Shown here piece by piece: positions 36,872 through 47,700 of a stretch of 51,892 nucleotides of DNA. Where the stretch lies: assembly GCF_000282375.1 (NCBI RefSeq), contig NZ_AKJK01000004.1, positions 1 through 51,892 of the forward strand, read 5' to 3'. The translations under genes were made by a program, and so were the position numbers. The number at the start of each line of letters is the position of its first letter. The first letter of the stretch is position 1. Source of the stretch: Pseudomonas sp. GM50 (lineage in GTDB: Bacteria; Pseudomonadota; Gammaproteobacteria; Pseudomonadales; Pseudomonadaceae). A model generated the notes under the pieces. That model was given only the letters and a program-made list of their open reading frames with translations, made no database searches and was not told the origin of the DNA.

Positions 36872-38236
36872 ATGTCCGCCTTCTTTGCCGAACGCGCGCT
36901 GCTGCCTAGTGGATGGGCCAACAATGTACGTCTTGAGGTCAGCGCCGATGGCGTGCTGACCCATATCCAGGCCGATTCTCACGCAAATGACGCCGAACGG
37001 CTGAGCGGTCCGCTACTGCCGGGAATGCCGAATTTGCACTCCCACGCCTTCCAGCGGGCCATGGCCGGGTTGGCGGAAGTCGCGGGTAATCCGAACGACA
37101 GTTTCTGGACCTGGCGCGATCTGATGTACCGGCTCGTCGGAAAAATCAGTCCGGACCAACTCGGCGTGATCGCCCGTCAGCTGTACATCGAAATGCTCAA
37201 GGCCGGTTACACCTCGGTCGCGGAATTTCATTATGTACACCACGATACCAGCGGCCAACCGTACGCAGACCCGGCAGAACTGGCGCTGCGCATCAGCCAG
37301 GCCGCCAGCTCCGCCGGTATCGGCTTGACCCTGCTGCCAGTGCTCTACAGCCACTCCGGTTTCGGCGGCCAGGTCCCGAACGAAGGTCAGCGCCGCTTTA
37401 TCAACAGCACTGAAAACTACCTGAAACTTCAGTCGCGCTTGCAGCCGATCCTGGCACAGCAACCGGCCCAATCCCTGGGTTTGTGTTTCCACTCGTTGCG
37501 CGCGGTCACCCCGCAGCAGATCAGCGAAGTGCTGGCGGCCAGCGACAAGCAGTGCCCGGTACACATCCACATCGCCGAACAGCAGAAGGAAGTCGATGAC
37601 TGCCTGAGCTGGAGCGGTCGCCGTCCGTTGCAATGGCTGTACGAAAACACCGAAGTCGATCAGCGCTGGTGCCTGGTCCACGCGACCCACGCCAACCCGG
37701 AAGAAGTCACGCTCATGGCCAAGAGCCGCGCCATCGCCGGCTTGTGCCTGACCACCGAAGCCAACCTTGGCGACGGAATTTTTCCGGCGGTGGACTTCCT
37801 CGCGCAGGGTGGGCGCATGGGCATCGGTTCCGATAGCCATGTCTCGTTAAGCGTGGTGGAAGAATTGCGCTGGCTGGAATACGGCCAGCGTCTGCGCGAT
37901 CAGCGGCGTAATCGTTTGTATGGCGCGGATCAGCCGATGGTCGGCCGCACACTGTACGACGCCGCCCTGGATGGCGGCGCCCAGGCGCTGGGGCAGCCGA
38001 TTGGCGCCCTGGAAGTCGGCAAGCGTGCGGATTGGTTGGTGCTCGATGGCAACGATCCGTATCTGGCGACGGCCAGCGGCGACGGGATTCTCAATCGTTG
38101 GTTGTTTGCCGGTGGTGATCGCCAGGTGCGGGATGTGCTGGTCAACGGCCAGTGGGTCGTGCGTGACGGGCGCCATGCCGGGGAAGAAGAGAGTAATCGG
38201 GCGTTTACCCAGGTCCTGCGCGATCTTCTGGGCTGA
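36872..38236 (+). CDS. hutF: HutF, formimidoylglutamate deiminase
   Basis: Converts N-formimino-L-glutamate to N-formyl-L-glutamate and ammonia, the step that marks the five-step pathway. The 454-residue amidohydrolase has MPNLHSHAFQRAMAGL (His 56 and 58 as metal ligands), AEFHYVHHD, the CFHSLRAV substrate segment, HIHIAEQ with the third metal His region, and GSDSHVSLSVVEEL with the catalytic Asp. It is transcribed alone, divergent from hutCD, after the HutC operator. A REPIN follows. HutG in the same locus completes the route. Confidence 0.96.
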   Translation: MSAFFAERALLPSGWANNVRLEVSADGVLTHIQADSHANDAERLSGPLLPGMPNLHSHAFQRAMAGLAEVAGNPNDSFWTWRDLMYRLVGKISPDQLGVIARQLYIEMLKAGYTSVAEFHYVHHDTSGQPYADPAELALRISQAASSAGIGLTLLPVLYSHSGFGGQVPNEGQRRFINSTENYLKLQSRLQPILAQQPAQSLGLCFHSLRAVTPQQISEVLAASDKQCPVHIHIAEQQKEVDDCLSWSGRRPLQWLYENTEVDQRWCLVHATHANPEEVTLMAKSRAIAGLCLTTEANLGDGIFPAVDFLAQGGRMGIGSDSHVSLSVVEELRWLEYGQRLRDQRRNRLYGADQPMVGRTLYDAALDGGAQALGQPIGALEVGKRADWLVLDGNDPYLATASGDGILNRWLFAGGDRQVRDVLVNGQWVVRDGRHAGEEESNRAFTQVLRDLLG

Positions 38237-38247
38237 CCCCAAAAAAA

Positions 38248-38337
38248 TGTGGGAGCGGGCTTGCTCGCGAAAGGGCCATCACCTTCAACTCAATTGTTGA
38301 CTGACAGACCGCTTTCGCGAGCAAGCCCGCTCCCACA
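38248..38337. repeat. REPIN (family A), after hutF
   Basis: Inverted arms TGTGGGAGCGGGCTTGCTCG and its complement enclose about 50 bases. It lies between the convergent hutF and lipocalin genes and may serve as their common 3' structure. Confidence 0.9.
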
Positions 38338-38355
38338 TTAGATCGCCGGGGGCAG

Positions 38356-38925
38356 TTAGTTCGAAGTCTTGGCCATCTTGGTATCCGACGTGCGCCAGAT
38401 CAGTCGCGTCGTGTCATAACCCTGCTGACGCGCCCTGCTCAGCAGTTCTTCGCGCACTACACCATTGACCGTCGGGGTGCGTGACAGCAGCCAGAGGTGA
38501 CGGCGGCTCGGGTCGCCGACAATCGCGGTCTTGTAATCATCGCTGACGTACAACACCCAGTACTCTCCCTTCGCCACACCGGGTATCAGTCGCGAGAACC
38601 AGGTATCGAACTCGACCCACAGCTTGTCGGCCTTGCCGGGCACCTGTGGATAAGCCGTGCCTTTGGCCTCTTCCCATTGCCAGTCCGACGTCAGACAGCG
38701 GTTCAGCACCGCCATGTCACCTTCAGGCTTGAGGCTGTAATGGGCTTCGGATTGCGCGCAATTGCGCTGAAAATACACCGGCAGACGCGCCAGTTCGTAC
38801 CAGGTTCCCTGGTAGCGCTTGAGGTTGACCGAGTTGACGGTCTTGGGTGCCAACGGATCTACGCCAGAAGTGGCGCAGCCGGCCAATACCAGGCCGGCAA
38901 AAAGAACGATCAGTAACCGCTTCAT
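38356..38925 (-). CDS. blc: Outer-membrane lipocalin lipoprotein (Blc family)
   Basis: Bacterial lipocalin that binds lipids or lysophospholipids in the cell envelope. The 189-residue precursor has a lipoprotein signal peptide with lipobox LAGC (Cys about 17), the lipocalin kernel GTWYELARLPVYFQRNC with the conserved Gly-x-Trp, the YWVLYVSDDYKTAIVGDPSRRHLWLLSR strand motif and a C-terminal helix. It has no Asp at +2 (CATS), so sorting to the outer membrane is expected. The ATG follows GGGAG. Gene order suggests a unit with the small lipoprotein 33 bases upstream. Confidence 0.92.
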   Translation of the reverse strand: MKRLLIVLFAGLVLAGCATSGVDPLAPKTVNSVNLKRYQGTWYELARLPVYFQRNCAQSEAHYSLKPEGDMAVLNRCLTSDWQWEEAKGTAYPQVPGKADKLWVEFDTWFSRLIPGVAKGEYWVLYVSDDYKTAIVGDPSRRHLWLLSRTPTVNGVVREELLSRARQQGYDTTRLIWRTSDTKMAKTSN

Positions 38926-38958
38926 TATTTTTTTCTCCCGTGGGCGAATAGCCCCGGT

Positions 38959-39213
38959 TTACTTCAGGCCTTGGCCAGAAAACATCAGCACTTTGTCACC
39001 GGCGTACTGCACGCTGATAAAGCTGTTTTTGTCGCCCCAGGTGCAACTGGACATGCCGAGCGCGCCCGAGCAATCGGTCGGTTTGCCCAGCAAGGTTTCA
39101 ACCTCGGCCTTGGGCATGCCAGTCGACAGCTTTGAATAATTTTCCTGATTGATCTTGCCGCACGCTGCCAACAACACGCAGAACGAGAGCAAGGCGATAG
39201 AACGCAGCGACAT
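38959..39213 (-). CDS. Small lipoprotein with a BamE/SmpA-like domain
   Basis: An 84-residue lipoprotein: signal peptide with lipobox LAAC (Cys about 18), then NYSKLSTGMPKAEVETLLGKPTDCSGALG, the pattern of the small BamE/SmpA-like fold (DUF3862-type). Two cysteines (in TDCSG and SSCTW) could form a disulphide. The function is not known and it is too short and divergent to be BamE itself. Clear AGGAG ribosome site. It is 33 bases upstream of the lipocalin gene and probably cotranscribed. Confidence 0.82.
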   Translation of the reverse strand: MSLRSIALLSFCVLLAACGKINQENYSKLSTGMPKAEVETLLGKPTDCSGALGMSSCTWGDKNSFISVQYAGDKVLMFSGQGLK

Positions 39214-39330
39214 GGTGTAACTCCTGGGACGAAGGGAATGGCATGGCTGCCAAGCTGAAGCTTAGAAGAGAAAACCCCTCTCTGGTTCCCTGAGCATCCG
39301 GCTATTTGTTCAGCCGCCCGTCCGCCTTTT

Positions 39331-39338
39331 GCCGATAA
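39331..39338 (+). promoter_or_regulatory. Possible sigma28 -10 element for the amino-acid chemoreceptor
   Basis: GCCGATAA is a perfect match to the FliA -10 element, 158 bases before the chemoreceptor ATG. The expected -35 position (39312-39315) reads AGCC instead of TAAA, so support is one-sided. Nothing else is recognisable in 39214-39495. Confidence 0.3.
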
Positions 39339-39495
39339 ATCAGCTACTTTTTCGCGCCGCCGAGTATTTCGTCGGTTTTCGCGGCAGCCGCCTAATCTTT
39401 GGCGCTGGCCAGTCGACATAAGAAGCAGCGCAAAGCCTTCCACTGTGGCAAATTGACACCCATTGTTGACCAGCCCCTTCGCGGTAGCTCATTTA

Positions 39496-41388
39496 ATGAC
39501 CAGAAACATGAAGTTCAGCCACAAAATCCTGTTGGCAGCCGCTCTCGTGGTGGCCGTTGCATTCGCCTGCTTCATCCTGTTCAACGATTACCGCCAGCGG
39601 CAGACCTTGCGCAGCAGTACCGAGTCCTCGATGCAGGAACTCGGCAGCCTGACCACCAGCAACATCCAGACCTGGCTGGAAAGCCGCATCCAGTTGCTGC
39701 AATCGCTGTCCCAGCAGATCGCCGTGGACGGCAGCGCCCAGGCCAACCTCAAGCGCGCCATCGACCTGCCGGCCTACACCAGCAACTTCCAGCTGAGCTA
39801 CTTCGGCGGCACCGATGGCGTGATGTTCTCGGTCCCGGCCGGCAACCGCGCCGCGGACTACGACCCGCGCGCTCGTGGCTGGTACAAGGCGGCCAACAAC
39901 GCGCAACAGACCATTGTCACCGAACCCTACATCGCGGCCTCGTCCGGCAAACTGGTGATTACCGTTGCCACGCCAGTCAAACATCAGAACCAGATGATTG
40001 GCGTCGCCGGCGCAGACATTGACCTGTCCAGCGTCAGCGCGATCATCAATTTGCTGAATTTCGGCGGTCATGGGCATGCATTTATTGTCAGCGCCGACGG
40101 CAAGATCCTGATCCACCCGGACAGCAAACTGGTGCTCAAGAACCTGGCCGACGCCTATCCCAACGGCGCGCCGAAAATCAGCCCGGGCCTGAAAGAAGTC
40201 GAACTGGACGGCAAAACCCAGTTCATCTCCTTCACTCACGTCAACGGTGTGCCGTCTGCAGACTGGTACGTGGCGCTGGTACTGGACAAAGACACTGCGT
40301 TCTCGATGCTCAGCGAATTCCGCACCTCGGCGATCATCGCCATGATCATCGCCGTGGTGATCATCATCGCGCTGCTGAGCATGTTGATCCGCGTACTGAT
40401 GCAACCGCTGCTGACCATGGGCCGCGCCATGCATGACATCGCCGAGGGCGAAGGCGACCTGACCAAACGCCTGACCATTCACGGCCAGGATGAATTCGGC
40501 GCGCTGGGCACCTCGTTCAACCGTTTTGTGGAACGTATTCATACCTCGATCCGCGAAGTGTCCTCGGCCACCGGCCAGGTCAATGAAGTCGCCTTACGGG
40601 TTGTCGCGGCTTCCAACTCGTCGATGTTCAACTCCGATCAGCAAGCCTCACGCACCAGCAGCGTGGCTGCAGCGATCAACGAACTGGGCGCCGCCGCCCA
40701 GGAAATCGCCCAGAACGCCGCCCTCGCCTCGCAACATTCGAGCGACGCCCGTGCCTTGGCCGAAGACGGTCAGCAAGTGGTGGATAAAACCATCGCCGCC
40801 ATGCAGCAGCTATCGGCGAAGATCAGCGATTCCTGCGGCAACATCGAAACCCTGAACAGCAACACGGTGAACATCGGCCAGATTCTGGAAGTAATCACCA
40901 GCATCTCGCAGCAAACCAACCTGCTGGCGCTCAACGCAGCCATCGAAGCAGCCCGTGCCGGTGAAGCCGGCCGTGGTTTTGCCGTGGTCGCCGATGAGGT
41001 GCGCAACCTCGCCCACCGCACTCAGGATTCGGCGCAGCAAGTGCAGAAGATGATCGAAGAACTGCAAGTCGGCGCCCGGGAAGCGGTCAGCACCATGACC
41101 GACAGCCAGCGCCAGAGCGAAAGCAGCGTCGGCATCGCCAACCAGGCCGGCGAGCGCCTGGGCAGCGTGACGCAGCGCATCGGTGAGATCGACGGGATGA
41201 ACCAGTCCGTGGCCACCGCGACCGAGGAGCAAACTGCTGTGGTCGAGTCGATCAACGTCGACATCACCGAGATCAACACGCTGAACCAGGAAGGTGTGGA
41301 GAACTTGCAGTCGACCTTGCGTGCGTGCGCTGATCTTGAGCAGCAGGCGGCGCGGTTGAAGCAGTTGGTGGGTAGTTTCAGGATCTAG
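39496..41388 (+). CDS. Methyl-accepting chemotaxis protein, dCache_1 amino-acid receptor (PctA/B/C type)
   Basis: A 630-residue chemoreceptor: membrane helix 1 (about 8-28), a double-Cache periplasmic sensor (about 32-275), helix 2 ([19 protein letters not shown]), HAMP, and a signalling domain with the [32 protein letters not shown] tip. All six residues of the published dCache_1AA amino-acid motif are present with identical spacing to PctA: Tyr122, Arg127, Trp129, Tyr130, Tyr145 and Asp174. The ligands are therefore very probably free L-amino acids; which ones is unknown. I chose the ATG at 39496 ([12 protein letters not shown]), matching the PctA length; 39508 is a close alternative. The gene stands alone. 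Confidence 0.93.
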   Translation: MTRNMKFSHKILLAAALVVAVAFACFILFNDYRQRQTLRSSTESSMQELGSLTTSNIQTWLESRIQLLQSLSQQIAVDGSAQANLKRAIDLPAYTSNFQLSYFGGTDGVMFSVPAGNRAADYDPRARGWYKAANNAQQTIVTEPYIAASSGKLVITVATPVKHQNQMIGVAGADIDLSSVSAIINLLNFGGHGHAFIVSADGKILIHPDSKLVLKNLADAYPNGAPKISPGLKEVELDGKTQFISFTHVNGVPSADWYVALVLDKDTAFSMLSEFRTSAIIAMIIAVVIIIALLSMLIRVLMQPLLTMGRAMHDIAEGEGDLTKRLTIHGQDEFGALGTSFNRFVERIHTSIREVSSATGQVNEVALRVVAASNSSMFNSDQQASRTSSVAAAINELGAAAQEIAQNAALASQHSSDARALAEDGQQVVDKTIAAMQQLSAKISDSCGNIETLNSNTVNIGQILEVITSISQQTNLLALNAAIEAARAGEAGRGFAVVADEVRNLAHRTQDSAQQVQKMIEELQVGAREAVSTMTDSQRQSESSVGIANQAGERLGSVTQRIGEIDGMNQSVATATEEQTAVVESINVDITEINTLNQEGVENLQSTLRACADLEQQAARLKQLVGSFRI

Positions 41389-41403
41389 TGTTTTCAAGGG
41401 CCC

Positions 41404-41471
41404 CTTCGCGGGCAAGCCTCGCTCCTACAGGGACTGCGCACAACCTGTAGGAGCGAGGCTTGCCCGCGAAG
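41404..41471. repeat. REPIN (family B), after the amino-acid chemoreceptor gene
   Basis: Inverted arms CTTCGCGGGCAAGCCTCGC and its complement with a 20-base spacer, between two convergent genes. Confidence 0.9.
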
Positions 41472-41494
41472 ACGGCATTAGCCACAAAGAAACT

Positions 41495-42097
41495 TTAAAA
41501 GCGAGACCCGGGCCCTGAAAGAAACTCCAGCTCTTCAGCCGTAGATTCACGCCCCAACACCGCATTGCGATGGGGAAACCGTCCAAACCGCGCAATGATC
41601 TTCTGATGCCGCTCGGCATAATCCAGGTTATCGGCAAACACCGCCCGATCCGTCTCCGGTTGCTGTTCAACCAGATCAAGAAACCGCGAAACCGCTTCGT
41701 TCTGCACCACCAGATTTTCGCAGTGCTCGAACACCAGATAGATAAACACCCGCTGGATCGGCCGCAGTTGCCGATCGAAATCCGCAGCAATGCCTTGCGC
41801 TACCAGTGCCTGAGCCCTGAGATCGCCTGAAAAGGATTTGGGAGTGTCGCGAAAGATCATTCGCGGGAGTTGATCGAGTAGCAACACCAGGGCCAGCCAA
41901 CCTTCGGGGCGTTGCACCCATTCGGTCAATCCGCCGGCCAGTGCCTGCTCGACCTGGTCCCCGAAACGCATCCGCGCTTCGAGGTCCTGGCTGTCGCGCT
42001 TGCCGAACCATAACTTGCCCTTGTCAGCCGCTATTTCGTTGGGTGATTCGAAAGATCCAAACCACCATTCGAGTAACGGCTGCCAGGGCTCGGTCAT
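41495..42097 (-). CDS. DUF924 family protein
   Basis: A 200-residue cytoplasmic protein of the DUF924 family, all-helical in appearance. The recognisable blocks are LEWWFG, KLWFGK, WLALVLLLDQLPRMIFRDTPKSFSGD, with the conserved DQLPRN/M-type motif, and FIYLVFEHCENLVVQ. No catalytic site is established for the family. It begins three bases after the fbp stop, and its AAGGA ribosome site lies within the last fbp codons, so it is translated with fructose-1,6-bisphosphatase. No signal peptide or membrane helix. Confidence 0.85.
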   Translation of the reverse strand: MTEPWQPLLEWWFGSFESPNEIAADKGKLWFGKRDSQDLEARMRFGDQVEQALAGGLTEWVQRPEGWLALVLLLDQLPRMIFRDTPKSFSGDLRAQALVAQGIAADFDRQLRPIQRVFIYLVFEHCENLVVQNEAVSRFLDLVEQQPETDRAVFADNLDYAERHQKIIARFGRFPHRNAVLGRESTAEELEFLSGPGSRF

Positions 42098-42100
42098 GGT

Positions 42101-43111
42101 TTATTCCTTGTGGTAAGCCGTGACGCGGGCAACTTCTTCTTTCGAACCGAGGAACACCGCAACACGCTGGTGCAGGCCTTCCGGCTGGATGTCGAGGATG
42201 CGCTGGTGGCCGTCAGTGGATGCGCCACCCGCTTGTTCCACCAGGAACGACATCGGGTTGGCTTCGTACATCAGGCGCAGTTTGCCCGGCTTGGACGGCT
42301 CGCGGCTGTCGCGTGGGTACATGAACAGACCGCCGCGGGTCAGGATGCGGTGCACGTCGGCCACCATCGCGGCGACCCAACGCATGTTGTAGTTCTTTTT
42401 CAGCGGACCTTCTTCGCCTGCCAGTAATTCGCCCACGTAGCGCTGTACCGGAGCTTCCCAGTGACGCTGGTTGGACGCGTTGATGGCGAACTCCTGGGTG
42501 GTTTCAGGAATGGTGATGTCTTCATGGGTCAGGACGAAGCTGCCCATTTCACGGTCCAGGGTGAAACCTTTCACGCCGTCGCCCAGGGTCAGGATCAGCA
42601 TGGTCTGTGGACCATAGATGGCATAACCGGCGGCCACTTGCTGGGTACCTGGCTGCAGGAAAGCCTTTTCATTCAAGGGCTCGTTCTGGCTCAGGTATTC
42701 GTTCGGGCAACGCAGTACCGAGAAGATGGTGCCGACCGGGGCGTTGATGTCGATGTTCGACGAACCGTCCAGCGGGTCGAATACCAACAGGTAGGCGCCT
42801 TTCGGGTATTTGCCCGGGATCTGGTAGGCATTGTCCATTTCTTCGGACGCCATGCCGGCCAGGTGACCGCCCCATTCGTTGGCTTCGAGCAGGATTTCGT
42901 TGGAGATCACGTCGAGCTTCTTCTGCACTTCGCCCTGGACGTTTTCAGTGCCCATGCTGCCCAGAACGCCACCCAGGGCGCCTTTGGACACGGCGTGGCT
43001 GATTTCCTTGCAGGCACGCGCCACCACTTCGATCAGGAAGCGCAGATCGGCAGGAGTGTTGTTGCTGCGGGTCTGCTCAATCAAATAGCGACTCAAGGTA
43101 ACGCGGGACAT
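42101..43111 (-). CDS. fbp: Fructose-1,6-bisphosphatase, class I
   Basis: Gluconeogenic phosphatase giving fructose 6-phosphate. The 336-residue protein has [23 protein letters not shown] (about 117-139), the class I metal- and substrate-binding signature, EMDNAYQIP, and the C-terminal [20 protein letters not shown] active-site block. The first residues ([15 protein letters not shown]) match the family, and the ATG follows GGAG. It is the first gene of a two-gene unit with the DUF924 gene. Length is normal. Confidence 0.97.
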   Translation of the reverse strand: MSRVTLSRYLIEQTRSNNTPADLRFLIEVVARACKEISHAVSKGALGGVLGSMGTENVQGEVQKKLDVISNEILLEANEWGGHLAGMASEEMDNAYQIPGKYPKGAYLLVFDPLDGSSNIDINAPVGTIFSVLRCPNEYLSQNEPLNEKAFLQPGTQQVAAGYAIYGPQTMLILTLGDGVKGFTLDREMGSFVLTHEDITIPETTQEFAINASNQRHWEAPVQRYVGELLAGEEGPLKKNYNMRWVAAMVADVHRILTRGGLFMYPRDSREPSKPGKLRLMYEANPMSFLVEQAGGASTDGHQRILDIQPEGLHQRVAVFLGSKEEVARVTAYHKE

Positions 43112-43264
43112 GGACGGCTCCGGTGGAATGGGGGGGCTAAAAACCCGCGCAGTTTAACGCGAGTCGGGGCGCATTTCCTCCTATCAGACGTGATACACCC
43201 AATAGAGTTCATGTGCGGGGTTGAGCGTAGTTCGAAATGGGCATGTTTACCGACCGATAAACCG

Positions 43265-43331
43265 CTATCGCGAGCAGGCTCGCTCCCACACGGATCGCAA
43301 TCCCCTGTGGGAGCGAGCCTGCTCGCGATAG
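43265..43331. repeat. REPIN (family A), fbp/DUF3999 gap
   Basis: Inverted arms CTATCGCGAGCAGGCTCGCT and its complement, spacer about 17 bases. It lies directly after the DUF3999 gene. Confidence 0.9.
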
Positions 43332-43348
43332 GGTGCAAAGCACCACCT

Positions 43349-44716
43349 TCAGGATTTGACGGGTGGCTTGCGCAGCAAGCTGAACGCCATGGCCCCCAGA
43401 ACCAGCACGCTGAGCAACAGTACCGCCCACAACCCGAATTTCTTCCAGTTCGTGTTCGCCACCGTTGGCACGGTCGCCGCCGACGTCACCACGACCCCAC
43501 CCTCCACCGTCGCCTTGCCCAACGCCGCCAGCTTCGCAGCGCTGTAATCCGGAATAAGCGTCGACAACGGCAAGCTCGCCGCCTTCACCGTCGCACTCCC
43601 CAGCGCCAGCGTATAAGGCCCGGCGCCGCGCGCCAGGAACACCAGTTGCGTGGAGCGCACGGCAAATCGGACGGTCGGTGCTTCGGCGCCCAGGCCACCG
43701 CCGCGCTCATCCACCGTCAGCTTCAATTGCTGCACGGTCTGGCCCGGCAGCTGCAATTCGTTCTGCACCACGTCCTGGCCATTCTGGGTCAAGCGGTAGA
43801 GCAAACCGCTGGTCAGCGTTTGCCACGGCAGGCTGGTTTCCCGACGACCCGACAACGTCACCGGTGCCAGGCTGTTGGGTTGATTCAGCTCGATCTGCAA
43901 GCGCTGGACGTTCAATCCCATCGGCAATTGCCAGATGTACTCACCGGCCTTCACGCTGGTGCCAGCCAACGGTTGCGACCAGACCAACGGCAGCGGCAAG
44001 GTGCGCGGGTTGGTGCTTTCCAGTTGCGCCGACGTCAGCACTGGCGCCAATTGCGGTGAACTCCACAGCAAGCGCAGGTAACGCGCCGATTGCCCCGGCA
44101 GGCCGACTTCATGCTGCTCGACCCGTTCGTCGGCAAACGTCAGGCGTGCCACCTGCCCTTCGCCCCACGACTGCCAATGCTGCAAATCGTCGCTGGCTTC
44201 AATGCTGAAACGCTGAAAACCATCGCGATCGCTGGTCCAATCGAGGATCAATTGCTGTAACGGCGCCTTGATGCGGCTGGCATCGAGTAACCAGCCGCGC
44301 AGCTCTTCTTCGCCTGCCTCCAACTGGCTGGACGGCTGCACTTCGATCAACGTGCCGTTGGTGTTCGATTGCACGCGCACACTCGGCGCACGTTCGGTGG
44401 CATCCGCCGAGTTGTACAACGGGAACCACTTCACATCGTTCAGCGTGCGGTTTTCGCGGGTCTGCGCAGGTTCCCGGGCCAGCGCATACGCCTGAGGCTC
44501 ACCGGCGGCGTTGAACACGCGTAGATCGCTGAGATCGGTTTGTCGCGCCTTCAATTGCACGCCCAAGGGTAATTCCAGGCGATACCACGGGCCTTCGCCA
44601 CTCACCGACAGCGGCACCTGCGCGGCAAAGTCCGCCGGTTTTTCCTGCGCACCGGCCGACAGTGTCACGCCCAGTACAACAGCACCCCACCAGCCCAGTT
44701 TCAGCTTCTGACTCAA
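43349..44716 (-). CDS. DUF3999 membrane-anchored periplasmic protein
   Basis: A 455-residue precursor with a signal peptide (cleavage near SAGA-Q), a large beta-rich periplasmic region and one C-terminal membrane helix (LWAVLLLSVLVLGAMAFSLL) followed by a short basic cytoplasmic tail. The segment FSIEASDDLQHWQSWGEGQVARL...GQSARYLRLLW resembles a galactose-binding/discoidin-like fold (aromatic plus RYLRL strand), which suggests ligand or glycan contact; this is inference. The function of the family is unknown. Its ATG overlaps the stop of the DUF2339 gene by four bases (ATGA), so both are translationally coupled and probably form one complex. Confidence 0.85.
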   Translation of the reverse strand: MSQKLKLGWWGAVVLGVTLSAGAQEKPADFAAQVPLSVSGEGPWYRLELPLGVQLKARQTDLSDLRVFNAAGEPQAYALAREPAQTRENRTLNDVKWFPLYNSADATERAPSVRVQSNTNGTLIEVQPSSQLEAGEEELRGWLLDASRIKAPLQQLILDWTSDRDGFQRFSIEASDDLQHWQSWGEGQVARLTFADERVEQHEVGLPGQSARYLRLLWSSPQLAPVLTSAQLESTNPRTLPLPLVWSQPLAGTSVKAGEYIWQLPMGLNVQRLQIELNQPNSLAPVTLSGRRETSLPWQTLTSGLLYRLTQNGQDVVQNELQLPGQTVQQLKLTVDERGGGLGAEAPTVRFAVRSTQLVFLARGAGPYTLALGSATVKAASLPLSTLIPDYSAAKLAALGKATVEGGVVVTSAATVPTVANTNWKKFGLWAVLLLSVLVLGAMAFSLLRKPPVKS

Positions 44717-47700
44717 GACGACACTCCTTCGGTTTCAGGGGCCGGTTTTTCAATATCCGGCACAGCCTCGGCACGCTTGGGTGGCAACGGAGCGAAATAG
44801 CCCACCACCAACAGCAACACGCCTACGCCGATAAACGACACGATCCGCGCCAGCCCGCCACGGTTACTCAATTCAACGAAGAACAACTTGGCGACCACCA
44901 GCGCGATCAGTGCCGCGCCGATCAGCCAGACTTCGCGCCGATGACGTAGATGCCCACCGATCATCAGACTCAGGGCCATCAGGGTCCAGACAATAGACAG
45001 ACCCGCCTGCACCAGCATTGATTCAAGCAGTAGATCCAGCGCGAACGGCACGCCACCCCAATGGTGAGCCGCGCGCATCACCAACGCGGTGAAGAAGACG
45101 AACAGCGAAACCCCGGCAATCACTTGCGTGGCGTTATCGGCGTACTCCTTGCGAATCGCCAGTTGCGTCACGGCGCTGCGAGACCAGACGTAAACGCCGA
45201 ACAGGGCAAACAACAGACCCAGCTCCAGCGGGTTAATCAGCGGCACATACGGCAGTGGCTCGGCGGTGCCGTCACTGGCGATGTTCGCCAGCCAGAACCA
45301 GCCGAGCATCAACAACGCCAACGGCGCAGCGGCATAGACCCGGTACTCGCGGGGATACTCCGATACCGGCCATGGCCATGCACGTGGTGCAGCCATCAGC
45401 ACCAGATACAGGCTCGGCAGAATCGCCCAGCCCAGCCAGCGCCAGGCGTTGTACTGCTCTGACAACAGCAGCAGACCGTAACGCAGCTCCAGGGCCAATA
45501 CGCCGATCAACAACCAGCAGCCGAGCACATGGGCGGTGCTCAGGGCTGTTGCGGGCAGCGTCGGCGCCAGACGCCGCAGGGAGATGAAATGCACGACGAA
45601 CACCGCAGCCCAAACCAGCCAGCCGAAGTTGGCGGCCGGGTGATAACGCGAATGCCAGGCCGCGAGCAGCACCAGACCGGCGGCCGGAATCAGCAAGGTA
45701 CAGAGCAAACCCAGCGACGACCACTTCAGGCGCAGCGCCAACAACGTCCACAGCGCGACACTCACGGCGGCGACGACCAGCAACAAGGTGGCTTGCAGAT
45801 TCGACGGCGCAAAGCGCAGCACTTCGCTGACCCACGCCAGCGCCCACCAACCCGCACCCCACACCAGCAACACTTCGGACAAGCGTTGCAGACTCAGCCC
45901 ATCAAAGGCCGAAGCATGATTGCCCAGCTGCAAACGCCAGGCCCCGACGAATGCGGCCAGCCCCAGCACCAGCGGCGTCCAGAAACCGCTGTGCGCCAGC
46001 GGTCGCAACCCTTCGCTGAGCAGCGGGCCGAGCAGGTCTGGCCCGGCGAACAGGAACGCCGCGCCGCCGATCACCTGCAACAGCAGACCAAAGACAAAAC
46101 TCACGCGCTGCTTCAGGTACAGGCTCAGCCAGATGATGAACAAACCACTGGCGGCCCACACCGCGCTCGCGGTTTGCCACGGCAACACGAACAGCACCGC
46201 GAGGTTGATCAGCACCAGACCGGCCAGCAACACCACTGACAAGCCGCGCAGCAAACGCACATCACTGCGCACCATTTCGTCGCGGGCCGCCAGCAACATC
46301 CCGGCGATCAACGCCAACCCGATCAGGGACGCGCTGAGCAAACCGCTCCAACCGGCGCTGAACACCGCAGCCGACTCACCGCCCGCCCCTTGCAGCCGCA
46401 ACAGGAACAACGCACCACCGAGCAGTTGCACGGCGAACGCGGTGAACAGGAAGGTTCGCGATTGCAGGCGCAGGCCGATGAACAGCGTCGCCAACCCGGC
46501 CAGCGCCCAACTGATCGCCGTGCCGTGAGTGAAGAAAAACAGCGGCGCCAGCAGATAGAGGAACGTCAACCCCAGGCAGGCCAGCACCGGTAGCGCTTGG
46601 CGCTCCCACTGCGACGCCTGCTCGGGCAACGCTTTGCGTAATTGGTAGAAGCTGAACAGCAGCGCCACACCGAGCATCAACGCCCCCAGCGGTGCGCCAT
46701 CGAGCAGGCTGCTCTCACCGGTCCGCAGCTCACTGAGAAAGGCCAGTGCCGAGCCCAGCTGCAGCAGCAAGGCAAAGGCTCGCGCCAGCGGTCGTTGTTG
46801 ACGCAGGCCGAGCCAGAAAATCCCCGCGCCTTCCACCGCCCAGGCGGCTGCGGTCCAACGCGCATCGAGCCCCAGCGGAATGGCCAGGCTGGCGAAGATC
46901 ACGCCAAGTGCCAGACAGGTTTCCGCCAACAACAGTGCTCGACCGCCCATCAGCAACCGGGCCAGGCCCATGTAAATCATGCCCAGTGCCAAGGCGCTGA
47001 AGGCGGCGGCAAATTCCAGATGCTCCACCAGCGCGAACTGCAAACCGAAGCCCACCAGCGGAGGGGCGAACAGCATGGTGCCGTCGACGTAATCACCCTT
47101 GCGCGCCGACCAGTGCAACAGTGCATCGCGGCTGTCGTCCTCGGGCGCATCGCTCATTTCCAGCAGTTTGCGCCGGGCGAACAACAGGCCGATGGCCAGG
47201 TACATCAGGAAAAACAGGATCAGGAATGGCTCGGTGCTCCACAGCAGTTCAGGCTTGTAGGAACGCAGGCCCCAGGCAAACCCGATGCCGAAGGTGCCGA
47301 CAAAACCGATCAGGTTGAGCAGCCGCCAGGCCTTGAACCATGCGATGGCGAGGATGCCGGCGTTGAGCAAGGCAAAGTAGCTGAACAACGCGACGTGGTT
47401 GCCCGCGCCGGTGGAGGTCAGGATCGGCGCGGCGAAACCGCCCAGTGCGGCAGCGGCGGCCAAGCCCAATGCGTTCTGGGTAATGGCGAGAATCGCCGAG
47501 AACACTGTGACCACCACCAGCAGCCCCAGTGCAGCCGTGGGGTCGAGCAATGGATGCAAACGCATCGCGGCAAATACGGTCAGGTACAACACCGCGATCC
47601 CGGTGCCTTGCAGCATCAGCGCGTAATTGCTGTTGCGCAGACGCAACCACCAGCCCAGCGCGAGCAGGCCCAAGGCCGCCGCCGCGACACCGGCGTAACG

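Noticed and set aside
36766..36924. HutC beginning at 36924
   Set aside because: The extension would be encoded by the operator and by the start of hutF; the GTG at 36765 with AAGGA fits the family length.
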